Made by a program: the position numbers and the translations under genes. Source: Rhyzopertha dominica (taxonomy: Eukaryota; Arthropoda; Insecta; Coleoptera; Bostrichidae). Taken from it: a DNA stretch of 64,000 nt. Numbering within the stretch: the stretch's first letter is position 1; every line of letters begins with the position of its first letter. The stretch covers positions 37,097,325 to 37,161,324 of the forward strand of contig QCXZ01000064.1 in the NCBI GenBank assembly GCA_025024175.1, read 5' to 3'. The notes under the pieces were generated by a model that did no database searches, was not told the origin of the DNA, and was given only the letters and a program-made list of their open reading frames with translations. Shown piece after piece: positions 34,458 to 45,478 of the stretch.

Positions 34458-34843
34458 TAAAATGCATGTCTATGCTGTGCTGTCTACACCTCAACCAACT
34501 GCAGATAGTACTATTTCGCTGTCATTACAGCTCATCAGTGCAGTTTAGGTCTAGTGTATACAACACGGCATAGAACTGGTTTTGCTTATATACCAAAGCA
34601 ATGGTATGATGAAAGTAAGAATTTAGGATGGCAATGCCATCTGTCAGCATTACACTGACATGATGACAAAGCCCAAATGCCGTGGGGGCCTGCTGTCAAA
34701 TTGAAGTATGCATTTGTATGCAAATTTGTCAGGCTACAGGTCACTTCCCTTAGGAAGTAGTACCCGTTAAGGCAGCTAGGTGGCTTTGTCATCATGTCAG
34801 TGTAATGCTGACAGATGGCATTGCCATCCTAAATTCTTACTTT
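34458..34843 (-). mobile_element. Retrozyme-like element, single unit with inverted end
   Basis: It has the same start (AAAATGCATGTCTATGC) and the same outer end (TAAATTCTTACTTT) as the array at 27717, but one unit only. After 34673 it turns into an inverted partial unit. CTAACTCTTTTAT (13 bp) lies outside both ends (34445-34457 and 34844-34856). Two independent insertions with shared termini and different 13-14 bp duplications show a mobile family. The perfect inverted stretch GTAAGAATTTAGGATGGCAA to AAAGCC and back spans about 60 bp per arm. Confidence 0.9.
34497..34545 (-). ncRNA. Hammerhead ribozyme, dispersed copy, intact core
   Basis: Minus strand: AACUGCA, CUGAUGA, GCUGU/AAUG/ACAGC, GAA, stem III AUAG/CUAU with UA as the two-base turn (AU in the array units), AUC triplet, UGCAGUU. 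All catalytic positions match the consensus. Cleavage is predicted between the bases at 34504 and 34503. The outer stem I is weakened by UAUACAACAC in place of UAGACAGCAC. Confidence 0.9.
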
Positions 34844-35055
34844 CTAACTCTTTTATATTAAAAACGAAATAGGAAATATTTATTCATATTTATTTAAAAG
34901 TTAATGCGTAAAAATGATATTGTGTGTGATTAATATAAATATGTTGTAGATATATCTGTAGAGATTTGTGACATGGCTGCCATTAACATTTCTTTATATA
35001 ACTTAATAAGAATCACAATTTAAAGGCCTCTGTCAGGAAAGTTTTCACATTTTTC

Positions 35056-35340
35056 TTGTCTATTATGCAGGATTTGTTTGTGAAAATTCATAAGAAAAGT
35101 AAACCCATTCAAATAAGTGGTCACTTCAACATTCATTTCCATTCCAACAATACAAATGATGTATTATTCAAAAATCTATGGCAGTCTGTCAGTTTTACTA
35201 CTCATGTAAGATGTAGCACAAGAATTAACTACTTACTACTAATGGAAATTTTTTATTAAAGTCCTAGATGCAAAATTATCTGATCATAAAGAAGTGTTTA
35301 TATCCTATAGTAAATCGATATCTTCCAGAGTTTTTATTGC
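35056..35340 (+). pseudogene. LINE endonuclease fragment
   Basis: The frame at 35056-35259 reads KPIQISGHFNIHFHSN and LWQSVSFTTHVRCSTRIN, which follows the GDFN block and the PTR block of the LINE endonuclease domain, with GHFN for GDFN. After a stop and frame change, VLDAKLSDHKEVFI near 35260-35310 matches the SDH catalytic block. The replaced Asp and the stop show decay. No reverse transcriptase follows. The clade is uncertain, perhaps jockey or CR1. Confidence 0.55.
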
Positions 35341-35736
35341 AGTCCTCTTAATTTCTCTATTCAATGGTATCACAATTATGTAAGTATACATACTTTTAAA
35401 TAATCTTTTAGATTATGTATACTAGCGCTTATGTAACCTGTAAGTAATAAGTACATATTCGCTATAACAGACATTTCGTATTTTTATGTATTCGTAGTAC
35501 AGTTTTCGTTGAACGTGGTTATGCCAGTCAAGATAGTAGATAATGAGCAACAAAATGATTGAGGAGCTAATATTTCATGCAGCAAAATCTGCACCACTTG
35601 TTGCAAGTGTACTTCTCGTAGTGTATATACTTGCATGTTATGTGAACACAATTATGATCATACTTAAAAATTTGTATGACATATGTGTACTTAAAAATGT
35701 AATAGCAACAAATAAACATTCAGAAACACGAAGACA

Positions 35737-35879
35737 AAACATACCAAGCCTTTGGTATATAGGCAAAACCAGTTCTATGCCGTGCTGTCTACACTGATGA
35801 GCTATAATGATAGCGAAATAGATTTATCTGCAGTTGGTTGCGGTGCAGACAGCACAGCATAGACATTCATTTTAATGGT
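35737..35879 (+). mobile_element. Retrozyme-like fragment in the opposite orientation
   Basis: The segment from ACATACCAAGCCTTTGGTATATA to GCATAGACATTCATTTTA is homologous to the reverse complement of the array unit around its ribozyme. The rest of the unit is missing on both sides, and no flanking duplication is visible. It is the most diverged copy, yet it keeps the ribozyme core. Confidence 0.85.
35794..35836 (+). ncRNA. Hammerhead ribozyme, plus-strand copy with compensatory stem II
   Basis: Plus strand: CUGAUGA at 35794-35800, stem II GCUAU/AUAGC with loop AAUG, GAA at 35815-35817, stem III AUAG/UUAU with a G-U pair, triplet AUC, then UGCAGUUGG. Stem II differs from the array (GCUGU/ACAGC) at two positions that remain paired. 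The AACUGCA strand of stem I and the bases before it are deleted, but GUGCUGUCU and AGACAGCAC still pair outside the core, so a stem I with a changed internal loop is possible. Confidence 0.85.
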
Positions 35880-37339
35880 ACAATACATTCTGAAGACAAA
35901 CATAAGGTGGCACAAATCTAAGAAACTGCATCCATATATGGGTTGTCAGATTTAGACTGGTATTTACCACGTCCCGTTTTGTTAACGGGATAGCGAAACA
36001 TTCAGTAGTGTATACGCTTTAACATCTAATAAATACATCCTTTAATTTTGCTTTTGTCACCGACCGATTTGGATTCAGTGACATCTTCGAATATGTCTTG
36101 ATATTTCATGATACTTTTTTCAATGATTGAACGACTGACATAGTCAAATAATCGTGGGCAAATGCTGAAAACTTTAATGTGATTTGTCGCTCTGTGAACG
36201 ACGAGCATATATCCATGTTTATTTGACAACGGTATATTTTGTAAGCTTGTTTTGTCAGGAAATACAGAAATTATGTTATTTTAAGATAGGGAAACCATTG
36301 AATTGGGTTTCTACAAACTACCTATTGAGTTATGCTTCTTTGTGGCAGCTGCTGGATGATTCAAATAAGTATTACATAATTAGTTATACAGGTTTAGTCC
36401 AAAGTATGTAAAAAATTGTGTATTTCGGCAAGTATGAACTTTATAGGATAATTTCCTTAGAAAAAGCTTCTTTGTTAATTATTTAATAACCTATTTTTTG
36501 TTTTCGCATGCCAATGCAACCTAACCAAACGCTTTTTTATGGATTTGTATTGCTTTCTTTATCCTTAAAATTAGCTGTTATTTATTTCGAATGGTCTGAC
36601 AAGTAAATTTGTGTAGTGCCGTGTTTTAAAATAAAAAGGCGGTTCTGTAGGTGTCAATAATATTTTTTATAATTCTAGAAAAAGGTCAAGTGACCTCTGT
36701 TTTTTTTTTATTTGAAGTACATTTCAATAAGTCAAAAAGTTAATTTAATAACAGCACTAAACGAATTAAATAGCAAATAGCATCATAGCAAGATGTTTAT
36801 GACCTATTTGATAACGTTCATCAAGAGAAAATCCTATTGCCTGATACGATGTACAAGTTCGTTAAAAAATTGAAAGAATTGTATGTGTAAAAATTATCCC
36901 GTGGTCCGGATGACCGAAATCGGCTACAAATGAAATCAAGGTATGCAGGAACGTAAGCCACGGCCAGAGTTAGATAAAACCTTGTTTTTTTTAAGTAAGA
37001 TCGCGCCGGTTTCGACAACAGGGTCTACATTTTTCTCCTTTGGGATTGAACTGTGATGGTTCTCACGTTAAGTGCCACATTCTGTATACCTGTTCTGATA
37101 GGGCGCCTTACAAGAGCGGGCGAAATTAAACCCTAACTCTAAAATGTAAAAAATTGCAGCGGACGTGACCTAAAAAATACGCAGTTAAAGATCTTCATGT
37201 ATTAGTTAGCGATATGGATAATTCACCTATATCAATCTAGTAACTTGCTTTGGGCATTATTCGGCAACACATGTTATAGGTATAGGTATAGGTATACTTC
37301 GTCAAAGGAAATATCAACCTACTGCGTGATAATATTTTA
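35880..37339. other. Unassigned sequence
   Basis: Frames at 36026-36229 (minus) and 36184-36411 (plus) have no recognised domain. A run of T lies near 36702. A short TATAGG repeat lies at 37274-37295. Confidence 0.45.
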
Positions 37340-37640
37340 CCTGAAATTGTACATTTATATCTTCATGAAAATCGAAGACGAATGCAAAACCGCAACATCT
37401 GGTTTCAACAAGACGGCGCGGCGCTCCGCCATTCACATGAATGTGGATAACATCTTCCCAAGTCGATTGATAGGACGTCGGGGAGCTACTAAATGACCTG
37501 CTACGTTGCCTAATTTAAGTCCATTTGATTTTTTTCTCTCAGGTTATCTAAACCGTCAGATGTACAAACAAAAACGCGAAATTTGCAGAATCAATAAATA
37601 CCACCTGGATTGCTGCAAAATTCATTGCACAATTTCTGTA
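37340..37640 (+). pseudogene. Mariner-type transposase fragment
   Basis: The plus strand near 37385-37430 reads RRMQNRNIWFQQDGAAL, which matches the WFQQDGA block holding the second catalytic Asp of Tc1/mariner-superfamily transposases. In the next frame come NVDNIFPSRLIGRRG, then PNLSPFDFFLSGYLNRQMY, the block that carries the third catalytic residue. Several frame changes and stops interrupt the segment. The N-terminal DNA-binding domain and the terminal repeats were not found. The insertion is an old remnant. Confidence 0.65.
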
Positions 37641-39332
37641 ATACACTAGGTTATAACTAAGCCGCAGGAGCTCTTTAGTTCAAACATGTAATTTTATTTA
37701 AATATAAATTTAATAAAGCACTTGAGCATTAGAATTCAAGAATAAAAAAGCAACCAAAAATCGCTTGATTGCGGTTTAAGCAAATAAAATGAATTGCGCT
37801 GCCATGGAAATGGTTTTATAAAAACAAGTTGGGCAAGAAATTAAAAAAAATATTAACAAAACCAGTTTGTAAGGTCATTAGCCGTAAAGTTCATATTTAC
37901 AATTTACTAAATTAACCTGATTGACCTTATTATCCAGTAGGATATTTGACTCTCTCTGTTGTAGATTACAAGTAAAATTAAGACAGAAGCAGCAACAATA
38001 AATGTTGAAACGGCGTCTAACGGGGACACGTATCTATTTATCTTCAAAAATCAATTATTCTTCACTAATAGATATTTTGTTTTTTAAAACATACCTTTCT
38101 ACTTTGGAAGCTAAAGAATGTCCTGCAGGTGGGTTTGTTCTTCGGGCTGCAGATGTGTCCATCGCCATTAACCATCCACCAAATGAAAATGTACACCTCT
38201 AGATACAAGTTCCACATTAGCTTAAAACACAGTCACATAAAACTGCATTCCAAGTTATTACAAATGTTAGAGCAGTGGGGTTGTGGTATTATATAAGGCA
38301 ATCTCGTAAAACTTCTCCATATGACAAGGCTTACCTAGATTACTACGCATTGAAGAGGGTATCCATTCACCGTTTTGAAAAGAGCCAGCGGGCTCAGCTT
38401 GCCATTTCACCGCGTCATATTTGCGTGCCACTCAACACCTCGTTTGCCGAAAAATGCCATAAATCGCCCGTCCCCGGCCACCCCCCGATTTAAATAATAA
38501 AACAAGCGGCTTCACTTTTCGTCCCCGGGATGAATGTGAGGCTATTTCGACAGGGGTTCGCGCCCTCCTTATCAGATTAGCAGAAGCCCGGTCACAGGGA
38601 AAATTAAGTCGGTATCTCTTAAACCGCTCCCTTCACGCTGCGGCACCCCAGACACCCCTAAGCTTATTTACTGGCCGATGACTCAACCGAATGATATACT
38701 TTATCTCCGCCACTAGACAATCGGTTTAATTATATCTGATCGACCTTAATCGCTGGGTCGAGTTTCTCTTTTTGGCGAGTGAGGCTGCCTTTATTTTTGA
38801 GACGCAATTAATTCCGCTGATAAGGGGGGTAATTTGTTGTCTGCCATTCGGAGCTACGGGTATGGTTCGGGGTAAGCTACAAAGCTAATCATTTGCCTTA
38901 CACATTTTTGTTGGCTTATACATATTATAGGCCGGCAGCTCGTGACAGAAAAAGTGCCATGATCGTATAAACTACACAGTATGCCCTTTAGAGTTTTGCA
39001 CGTTGGGTATGTGCTGCTTGATGTAAGATAAAAATTAAGGAGTGCCGCTGGGGCCTTGTAATATGAAATTAAATTTTAATTTGCATGAAAAAACGCGCTT
39101 GTTTGAGTGACAGTATACAATATGCAAATAGCCAAGGCCATACGTGCAGCTTAGGTCGTAATACAACCTACATTATAACGTAGGTTTTGACGCCAAGGAA
39201 TTACATTGACTCTCGTCTCGTATAATGTTATATACAACATGCCCTTTTGAAATTGCGAAGTTTAGGCTATTAAATACATAAAATCAAAGGGCACACGTAT
39301 ACCGATCATAGGGGTAGATCAACTAGTTTAAG
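37641..39332. other. Intergenic sequence with GC-rich island at about 38380-38880
   Basis: No gene is recognised. The island is clearly richer in GC than its flanks and holds several AGATAAG/TTATC-like and TAATTA-like motifs. It could be a host regulatory element. The open frames (38002-38202, 38275-38493) show no known domain. Confidence 0.35.
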
Positions 39333-39514
39333 TGTTTACACTGCACTGTAAAAAGAAATCATGTAAAATTACACAAAAAATCGTAGGCAACTAAATAACC
39401 AGCGATAAACTGTGTAATTTTCATGGTGCATGTAAAATTACTAACTATTTTGGGATAATACACAAGCCTTATGTACTATCACATTTCATTTGTGTAATTT
39501 TGCAGTTGGTGTAG

Positions 39515-39695
39515 GCAAAAATACATGCATACAACTTAAAACTTCAGTTATCTTATGTAAAAATACATGAATGAAACTTAAATTTCCAGCTATCTTCTGT
39601 AAAAATACATGAATGGGACTTAAATTTCCAGCTGTGTTATGTAAAAATACATGAATGAAACTTAAATTTCCATTAACATTATGTAAAAATACATC
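39515..39695. repeat. 42-bp subterminal tandem repeats, left side
   Basis: GYAAAAATACAT blocks start at 39515, 39557, 39599, 39641 and 39683, exactly 42 bp apart, with ACTTAAATTTCCAGCTAT between them. ATGTAAAAATACAT is itself nearly palindromic. Confidence 0.85.
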
Positions 39696-40137
39696 TTTCT
39701 AAATTAAATTTTCCATATATAACAGGAGAAATTACATGTGTGATATTCATAATTTGTATGTAAAATTACTTGCAGGGTTATTAATAATTAGGAGAAGAAA
39801 TGTAAAACGACAATTAAGTACTGGAAATATTTATTAAAATAAAGGAACAATGTAAGTACATGAACAGAATAATAATGTAATTAACGGAAATGAATAAATA
39901 ATTAAATGTAAAGTATAATACTTTCAGTAAAAAAACTAAACTAACAATTTTTACTCGTAACATAAATATCAACAGTTCCCAAATCGGCAACATTTTTTTC
40001 AATATATTTCTTTGATAAACCAAATTCTATGAGCTTGCTTTTTTTAACTCAAACATTAATTTTTCGAAGTGTCATTCAATTACTAGTGGTTCAAAGAGTA
40101 TGGGCCAATTAGCTTTAATCTCTTCCATAGTGGGGGG

Positions 40138-40763
40138 TTATAGGTTGTTTAAAAATAGTCGCTGCATTCCATAAGTTTCATTTAGAAGTGTTTTGTTAAA
40201 TTGGAAATGTTCACCTAAGCTCTTATTTAATTGGTCCTTCTTTTCTTCGAGTCTGTACCCTTTTTGAACTTCTGGTTGCCAATTTGTGCATCCTGTAGGA
40301 ACAAAACTTTAACAAATGCCGGTGAGATAATAGAATCTACTTACCAGCTTTACAGCTCATCTTTTTAATTTTGCTAGGAGGTTTTCAGTCACATCAGGGG
40401 TGCTATTAACAGTAACAGTTGATGATCCAGAAGAAAATGATACATTTAAGTTATTTTCTGGTCTCCACCGCTCTTCTTTTGATAACAGTATAAACGTTTC
40501 CTTATGAAATATTTTCAGAACTGCTCCAGTGTCTATTTCCGTTCCATCTGATTCCAACACAAGGGTGCTTCCCTCTATATTCAATTTTTCAGAGGCTGCA
40601 AATATTTCATTAAATAGATCTTTGTATACATTTTTAATTCATTTTGCAACTACAAACCTTTAAGAACTAAACTGCTATATAAAGCATAATCTAATTCTTC
40701 CTGTAGGGCAACAAAGACTTTTTTATCTCTGTTGAGATTCCATACTTTGAAACAGAATGGCAT
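40138..40763 (-). pseudogene. Transposon gene with CIDE-N-like domain, three exons recognised
   Basis: Exon A (40763-40658) starts MPFCFKVWNLNRDKK and ends before GTTTGT. Exon B (40595-40345) follows TTTGCAG and reads ASEKLNIEGSTLVLESDG, TEIDTGAVLKIF, then FILLSKEERW. Order and wording match the CIDE-N domain of the DFF/CIDE family: a beta-strand FKV start, the LVLEEDGTEVD block and the closing LEKGEKW-like block. The intron keeps frame. Exon C (from 40292, after CTACAG) reads CTNWQPEVQKGYRLEEKK and, past a TAA at 40138-40140, MEEIKANWPILFEP. A TGA at 40357-40359 ends exon B early; it lies two codons after a run of A, where a one-base slip would explain both the stop and the phase mismatch to exon C. 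The role in transposition is unknown. CIDE-N in known proteins mediates head-to-tail assembly. Confidence 0.7.
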
Positions 40764-41813
40764 GTTTTGGAACTAAAACATACAACCAAAATATATGTAT
40801 AAAAAAATAAGAAGCAAAATAACAAAATAAGGCATGGAGTAGTTTACATAATAGTATCTATGTGTAGTGTGTCTGTCTAGTAATTGCCCTTGTAAATAAA
40901 ATCACAGAATATACGAACGAAATTGTTAATATGACTAAAACATTTATATTAAAAATTACTCTCTATGGAAGTTGCAAACTCTTAATAAAGGTGTGTTCTT
41001 AAATATGCTTTTTAATAATCTTCTTCAAATCTTCTAGGATTGACTTTACAGGGCACATTAAATTGTATGTATAAAAAATGTGATTTTATTTTATCAAGAA
41101 AGTTACAGAGCACATGTTGCTTATGCTGACAGAGTATGCATTTGTGTGTACAAATTTTAATATCACTGGTCAGTTGATGATTTTTTATGTACATACAGGG
41201 TTAGCTCAAAGTTCTATAGCATCCAAACAACTTTGTTACTTGAGAAGAAATTGTTTTGAAATTTGATGTAAATATATTATAGTGAAAAACAAAAATGTTT
41301 ACATCACGTTTACAACTTTTAATCACCTCCGGTTTAAATGGAAATGCGCTTCCTGTACATTTTTGATAAAGAATGAAGAACTGTATTCAAAAAATATTGG
41401 TTTACAAAGAAATTGTGCAAACTTTCAAAAAATCCACCAAAAAGCTTAATCGAGGTACACCCTTACAAACCGATATTTTACAAAAACCCACCACACTTTT
41501 ATTAGTCCATTTAAATGTAGAAAATTGTAAAATTATATTATTAATAAAGATTTGACATAGTGGTTTCCATTTTCTCATCCGCTGTTGATAAGTGTGAATT
41601 TTTAGTTGAAGTAAACCAGATCGTTGAATCTTAAAATTTGTATTTCTAAGCCGACTTTGGACTCTAGTTTGTCTTTATTCATGACTACAAAAGGAAAACC
41701 AGTTATGAAGCATATTTTTCTTTTTTTATATATAATAAACATTTGACATACCTTAAAAATTCTGATATTAAAGTTACATATATAGGCTTTGCAGGATCTA
41801 ATTCTTATCACAA

Positions 41814-41998
41814 AAACACAAAATTAATTTGATCATGGAACAGTACATTGATCTACAGGGAATAAAATTCTGCAGGGAGAAAATCAGACACTACGACACA
41901 TGGTTAGTGGCTGTTCGTGTGTCTGATTTTCTCCCTGTATAATTTTATTTCCTGTAAATCAACGTACTGTTCCTTGGATTAATTAATTTTGTGTTATT
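41814..41998. repeat. Inverted repeat (MITE-like) inside the transposon
   Basis: Arms of about 75 bp (41814-41891 and 41919-41998) share ACACAAAATTAATT, GGAACAGTAC, ATAAAATT and CAGGGAGAAAATCAGACAC, with about eight mismatches. The loop is 27 bp. Confidence 0.75.
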
Positions 41999-42743
41999 TC
42001 TACAAGAATACAAACGACTCAACATTTACTGCATTCCTAGTTAAATTATCATTGTAATTCGAGGGACAACGAACTGTGTGCATGTTGAAATTAGTGTATT
42101 TCGTAAATTCCTAAGTACATTCAAGATACTTACACACAAACCTAACTCCGCGTTCGTTTCGATGCAAACGTGATTTTCGAACTTGCAAATTTACATGTTA
42201 CACAGATATAACTCATTATGGTAAACTATACTACGGCACTTACCTTACAATGAGACTTATATGTGCAAAGTGCAATGCTAAAACAACCAACAAAACCGGC
42301 AGATTGATGAACAGAAGCACCACGCTACACCAACACAAACGGATCACACCGCCCTACGATTCGCAATGGCGGATCACGTGTTCAATTTCCGCATACGTCA
42401 TAGGTATGTGCGATGCTGCCATACTATGTTAAGGTTAAGAGGCAGAAAAAGTTATACCCTGTATATGTAATTCAAAATTTTGTATAACACACGCACAGTT
42501 TTGTTTGTTTATGTCATTTTTTCTTATTACACATAATAAAAAGTAATCTCTCCGTAAGACCCGTAAGAAGTTTCTAAACATTACTGAAAATGCGGTAGAA
42601 ATATAAAGCTTTGTAGAAAATAAAACACAAAAATGATGGATTTACCGCAAATCTTCTTGTCCTGGCAGCACCGCGATACAGGGCACGCGAAGCAATGTAT
42701 GAAAGCGCGCAAATTCCATATAAGGACTTGAAGGAAATTAGCG

Positions 42744-43012
42744 GGAATTATGATTGAGGCGTTGATATGATAATAATAATGTCCAAAAATTCATAAATGA
42801 GTTATTGGCGCCACTGGATTTTTTAAGACGTATTGCACCATATACCATTGTTGTTTCTGGTAAAAACAATATAAACACCGAAATATATAAGAACGACAGA
42901 AAAAAATTACATTTGCTCTTCAACTTTTTGCGTTAATGTTTTTTTATTATCTCAGAACTTACCTTTCGGACATATGTCGTTTTTCATATCAACGCCTCGA
43001 TTATAAGTCGAG
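42744..43012. repeat. Inverted repeat with 26-bp arms
   Basis: ATTATGATTGAGGCGTTGAT at the left pairs with ATCAACGCCTCGATTATA at the right, and pairing continues through TATGA. No coding content was found between the arms. Confidence 0.65.
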
Positions 43013-44099
43013 TGTCCATAAATAATAAGTAGTGGTACATTCATAAGTACAGGGTGTTTTACCACTCCAATGCCATAACTGGTATATATGTTTCTGAGAT
43101 CATTCTGAAGCAAAAAGTATATACAATATGGAGCTATTATCTATATGTCCTAAAATGAACTGTTTTCTAGATATTCAGGGTGTCCTGTATTATGCAGGCA
43201 ATCTCTTGGAATCTGAAAACTGGTACTTACAAAACCCCCCACACTTTATCGTTTAACTTTACGGTATTTTTTTCAAAAATATGTGTCGTTTTGTTTAATC
43301 TTTGGGCCTTTTAAACAAAAAAGGTACTCTTTGTTTCTGTTGACCCTTTCCGTGAAAATTCACATTTTCAGTGCTTAACTAAATATTTTTTTATCAAATT
43401 GGCCGTGATGAATGATAAAACTGTGTTTGATGTCATTGTGATATTGACATTTTGACAATACTTTACATTATTACTGCAAAATTTCTGAAATAATAATAAT
43501 ATAAATGAATATATGCCAACGTGCTCATTTATATGAATATCTCATTACTATTATTTCAGAATTTTTACAATTTTTTTGTCCAAAGATCAATAGCCATGTA
43601 CCCTGCTTTAAAGCGCAACCGTATAATAATTATATTATATTCTATATTATATTCATGGATGTGATGAAGTATGGTGATAAAGGCAAGTCACATTGCATTA
43701 GAAGTCAGGTTTTGTTTTCGATACCCTTTACTAACTCTTCAAATCTTTAAAGTTTTCAAATCAGCTTTGTATGTACCTGATTATAAAAAATATGGTATTA
43801 TGTCTCGTATTTGTGTTATAGTATTGTCGATTGGGCCAAAGTCATTAAATAACACCACTCCTGCATTTGTAAACATTATACAAAATGTGATTTATATATA
43901 GAGAAATACCTATATAAGGCTATCACGTTTTGTTAAATATAATAATATTAAAATTGAAAAACAAACTTATTTTCAACTCAGGCACACAATATAAAGATAA
44001 AAAAATATAGTATTTAGATATAAATGATTATTAAAACCTATCTAATAATCTGATTAATTTGTTTCTTTGCTGTTTTATATATAAAATGTTACTGTGCCA

Positions 44100-45136
44100 T
44101 AGTTTAATACTTTTCAAAAAAAGAATTGTAAATTTTAGCATAATTTAGTAGTTTTACATAGATTTTCACCGTTTTCTCTGTCTAATCTGTGTAAGTTTAC
44201 ATGATTTATGTATATTTACATCCAATTTATTGTAACTATAGTTTTGCCATAAATATTAATGTAAAACTAACATGCTAATTAGAGTAAAATCGCAGTCATT
44301 TTTTACAGTAAGGTAATATTACATGCGCAGAGTTTAATATTACAACAGACTTTGTAAAAAAAACATTTGCATTGTGGCATTTTCAATAAAATATTGTAAA
44401 TTAGACACTATTTTGTAATTTTTCACAAATTTTCCACTGGTTTTTCTATTTTTCTGTGTAACTTTACATGATTTATGTATATTTGCATCCAATTAATTGT
44501 AACTTTAGGGAGCCTGTAGTTTTGCCAAGAATTTCAATGTAAAATTAACATCTTAATTAGTGTAATATTGCAGTCCTTTTTTAACGCGATGTAATAATAC
44601 TGAACTAGAGTTTAATATTACAATAAACTGTGCAAAAAACCAACTATTTTGTGGCATTTTCAACAAAACAATGTAAATTTATACACTATTTTGTAATCTT
44701 ACACAGATTTTCCAGTGGTTTTTTCTATCTTTCTGTGTAACTTTACATGATTTATGTATACTTGCATCCAATTAATTGTAACTTTAGGGAGCCTGTAGTT
44801 TTGTCATGAATTTCAATGTAAAATTAACATGTTAATTAGTGTGATATTTTTTAACGCGATGTAGTATTACACCACTAGAGTTTAATATTACAATAAATTG
44901 TGCAAAATAACAACTATTTTGTCGCATTTTCAACAAAATAATGTAAATTTATACACTATTTTGTAATTTTACATAATTTTTCAACTTCTTTTTCAATTTT
45001 TTATCCAATTTTACCTGCTTTATGTATTTGTACACCTAATTTAACTGTAACTTTACACAGACTGTAATTCTGCCATGAATTTCAGTGTAAAATTAACAGG
45101 ATAAATGATGTAAAATCACGGTCATTTTTTATAGTG
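44100..45136. repeat. Subterminal tandem repeats of about 270-280 bp, right side
   Basis: Four diverged units share a TTTACATGATTTATGTATA block (positions near 44194, 44461, 44740, 45010), a TAGTTTTGCCATGAATTTCA block and an AATGTAAAATTAACAT block. The last unit ends at the transposon terminus, and inner units carry terminus-like TTTTTTACAGT sequences. Confidence 0.75.
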
Positions 45137-45478
45137 TGTTTAAATGATTGTGTGCGGAACAAAAACAAGCGAAACATAAATTTTATACTTTGAATTGTTG
45201 ATACGTCAAAGAGCGTACGGTAAATATGAGGCAAAAAAATTTAAAAAAATTATCTAAAAGTTACAATATTTAAAGGTTATTTTTGAATGATCAGAAACAG
45301 TATTTCATTTTGGTTTTCACTCACAAGTTTAGGTGACCTTTTAAACTGAATACGAATTATTCGAGGTCATTATACCACGTTGTTTAAATTGAAAATGCAA
45401 GAACATTTGTACGACTATCACTTTTGGTACTGGAAGGTCGTCATTTTCATCATCATCGTCTTCATCATTACACAACTC

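Larger units (their letters stand above)
39339..45136 (-). mobile_element. DNA transposon with CACTG/CACTA ends carrying a CIDE-N-like gene
   Basis: Left end CACTGCACTGTAAAAAG and right end (minus strand) CACTATAAAAAATGACCG form short inverted termini. TGTTTA lies directly outside both (39333-39338 and 45137-45142), a candidate 6-bp duplication. Both sides hold tandem subterminal repeats with TGTAAAATTACAC-like motifs, typical of EnSpm/CACTA-type transposons, although those normally make 2-3 bp duplications. A split minus-strand gene with CIDE-N similarity lies at 40138-40763. A stretch near 42250-42420 with CACGTG and TGACGTA motifs, followed on the minus strand by GTAAGT, could be its promoter and first exon. 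Smaller inverted repeats at 41814-41998 and 42744-43012 are probable nested insertions. Confidence 0.65.

Noticed and set aside
39814..40023. 69-codon minus-strand frame downstream of the CIDE-N gene
   Set aside because: It begins in a different frame from the likely gene continuation and turns into AT-rich hydrophobic codons near a probable 3' end.
43042..43195. CAGGGTG-type ends near 43050 and 43185 as a complete MITE
   Set aside because: The two sequences do not pair as inverted termini over a useful length.
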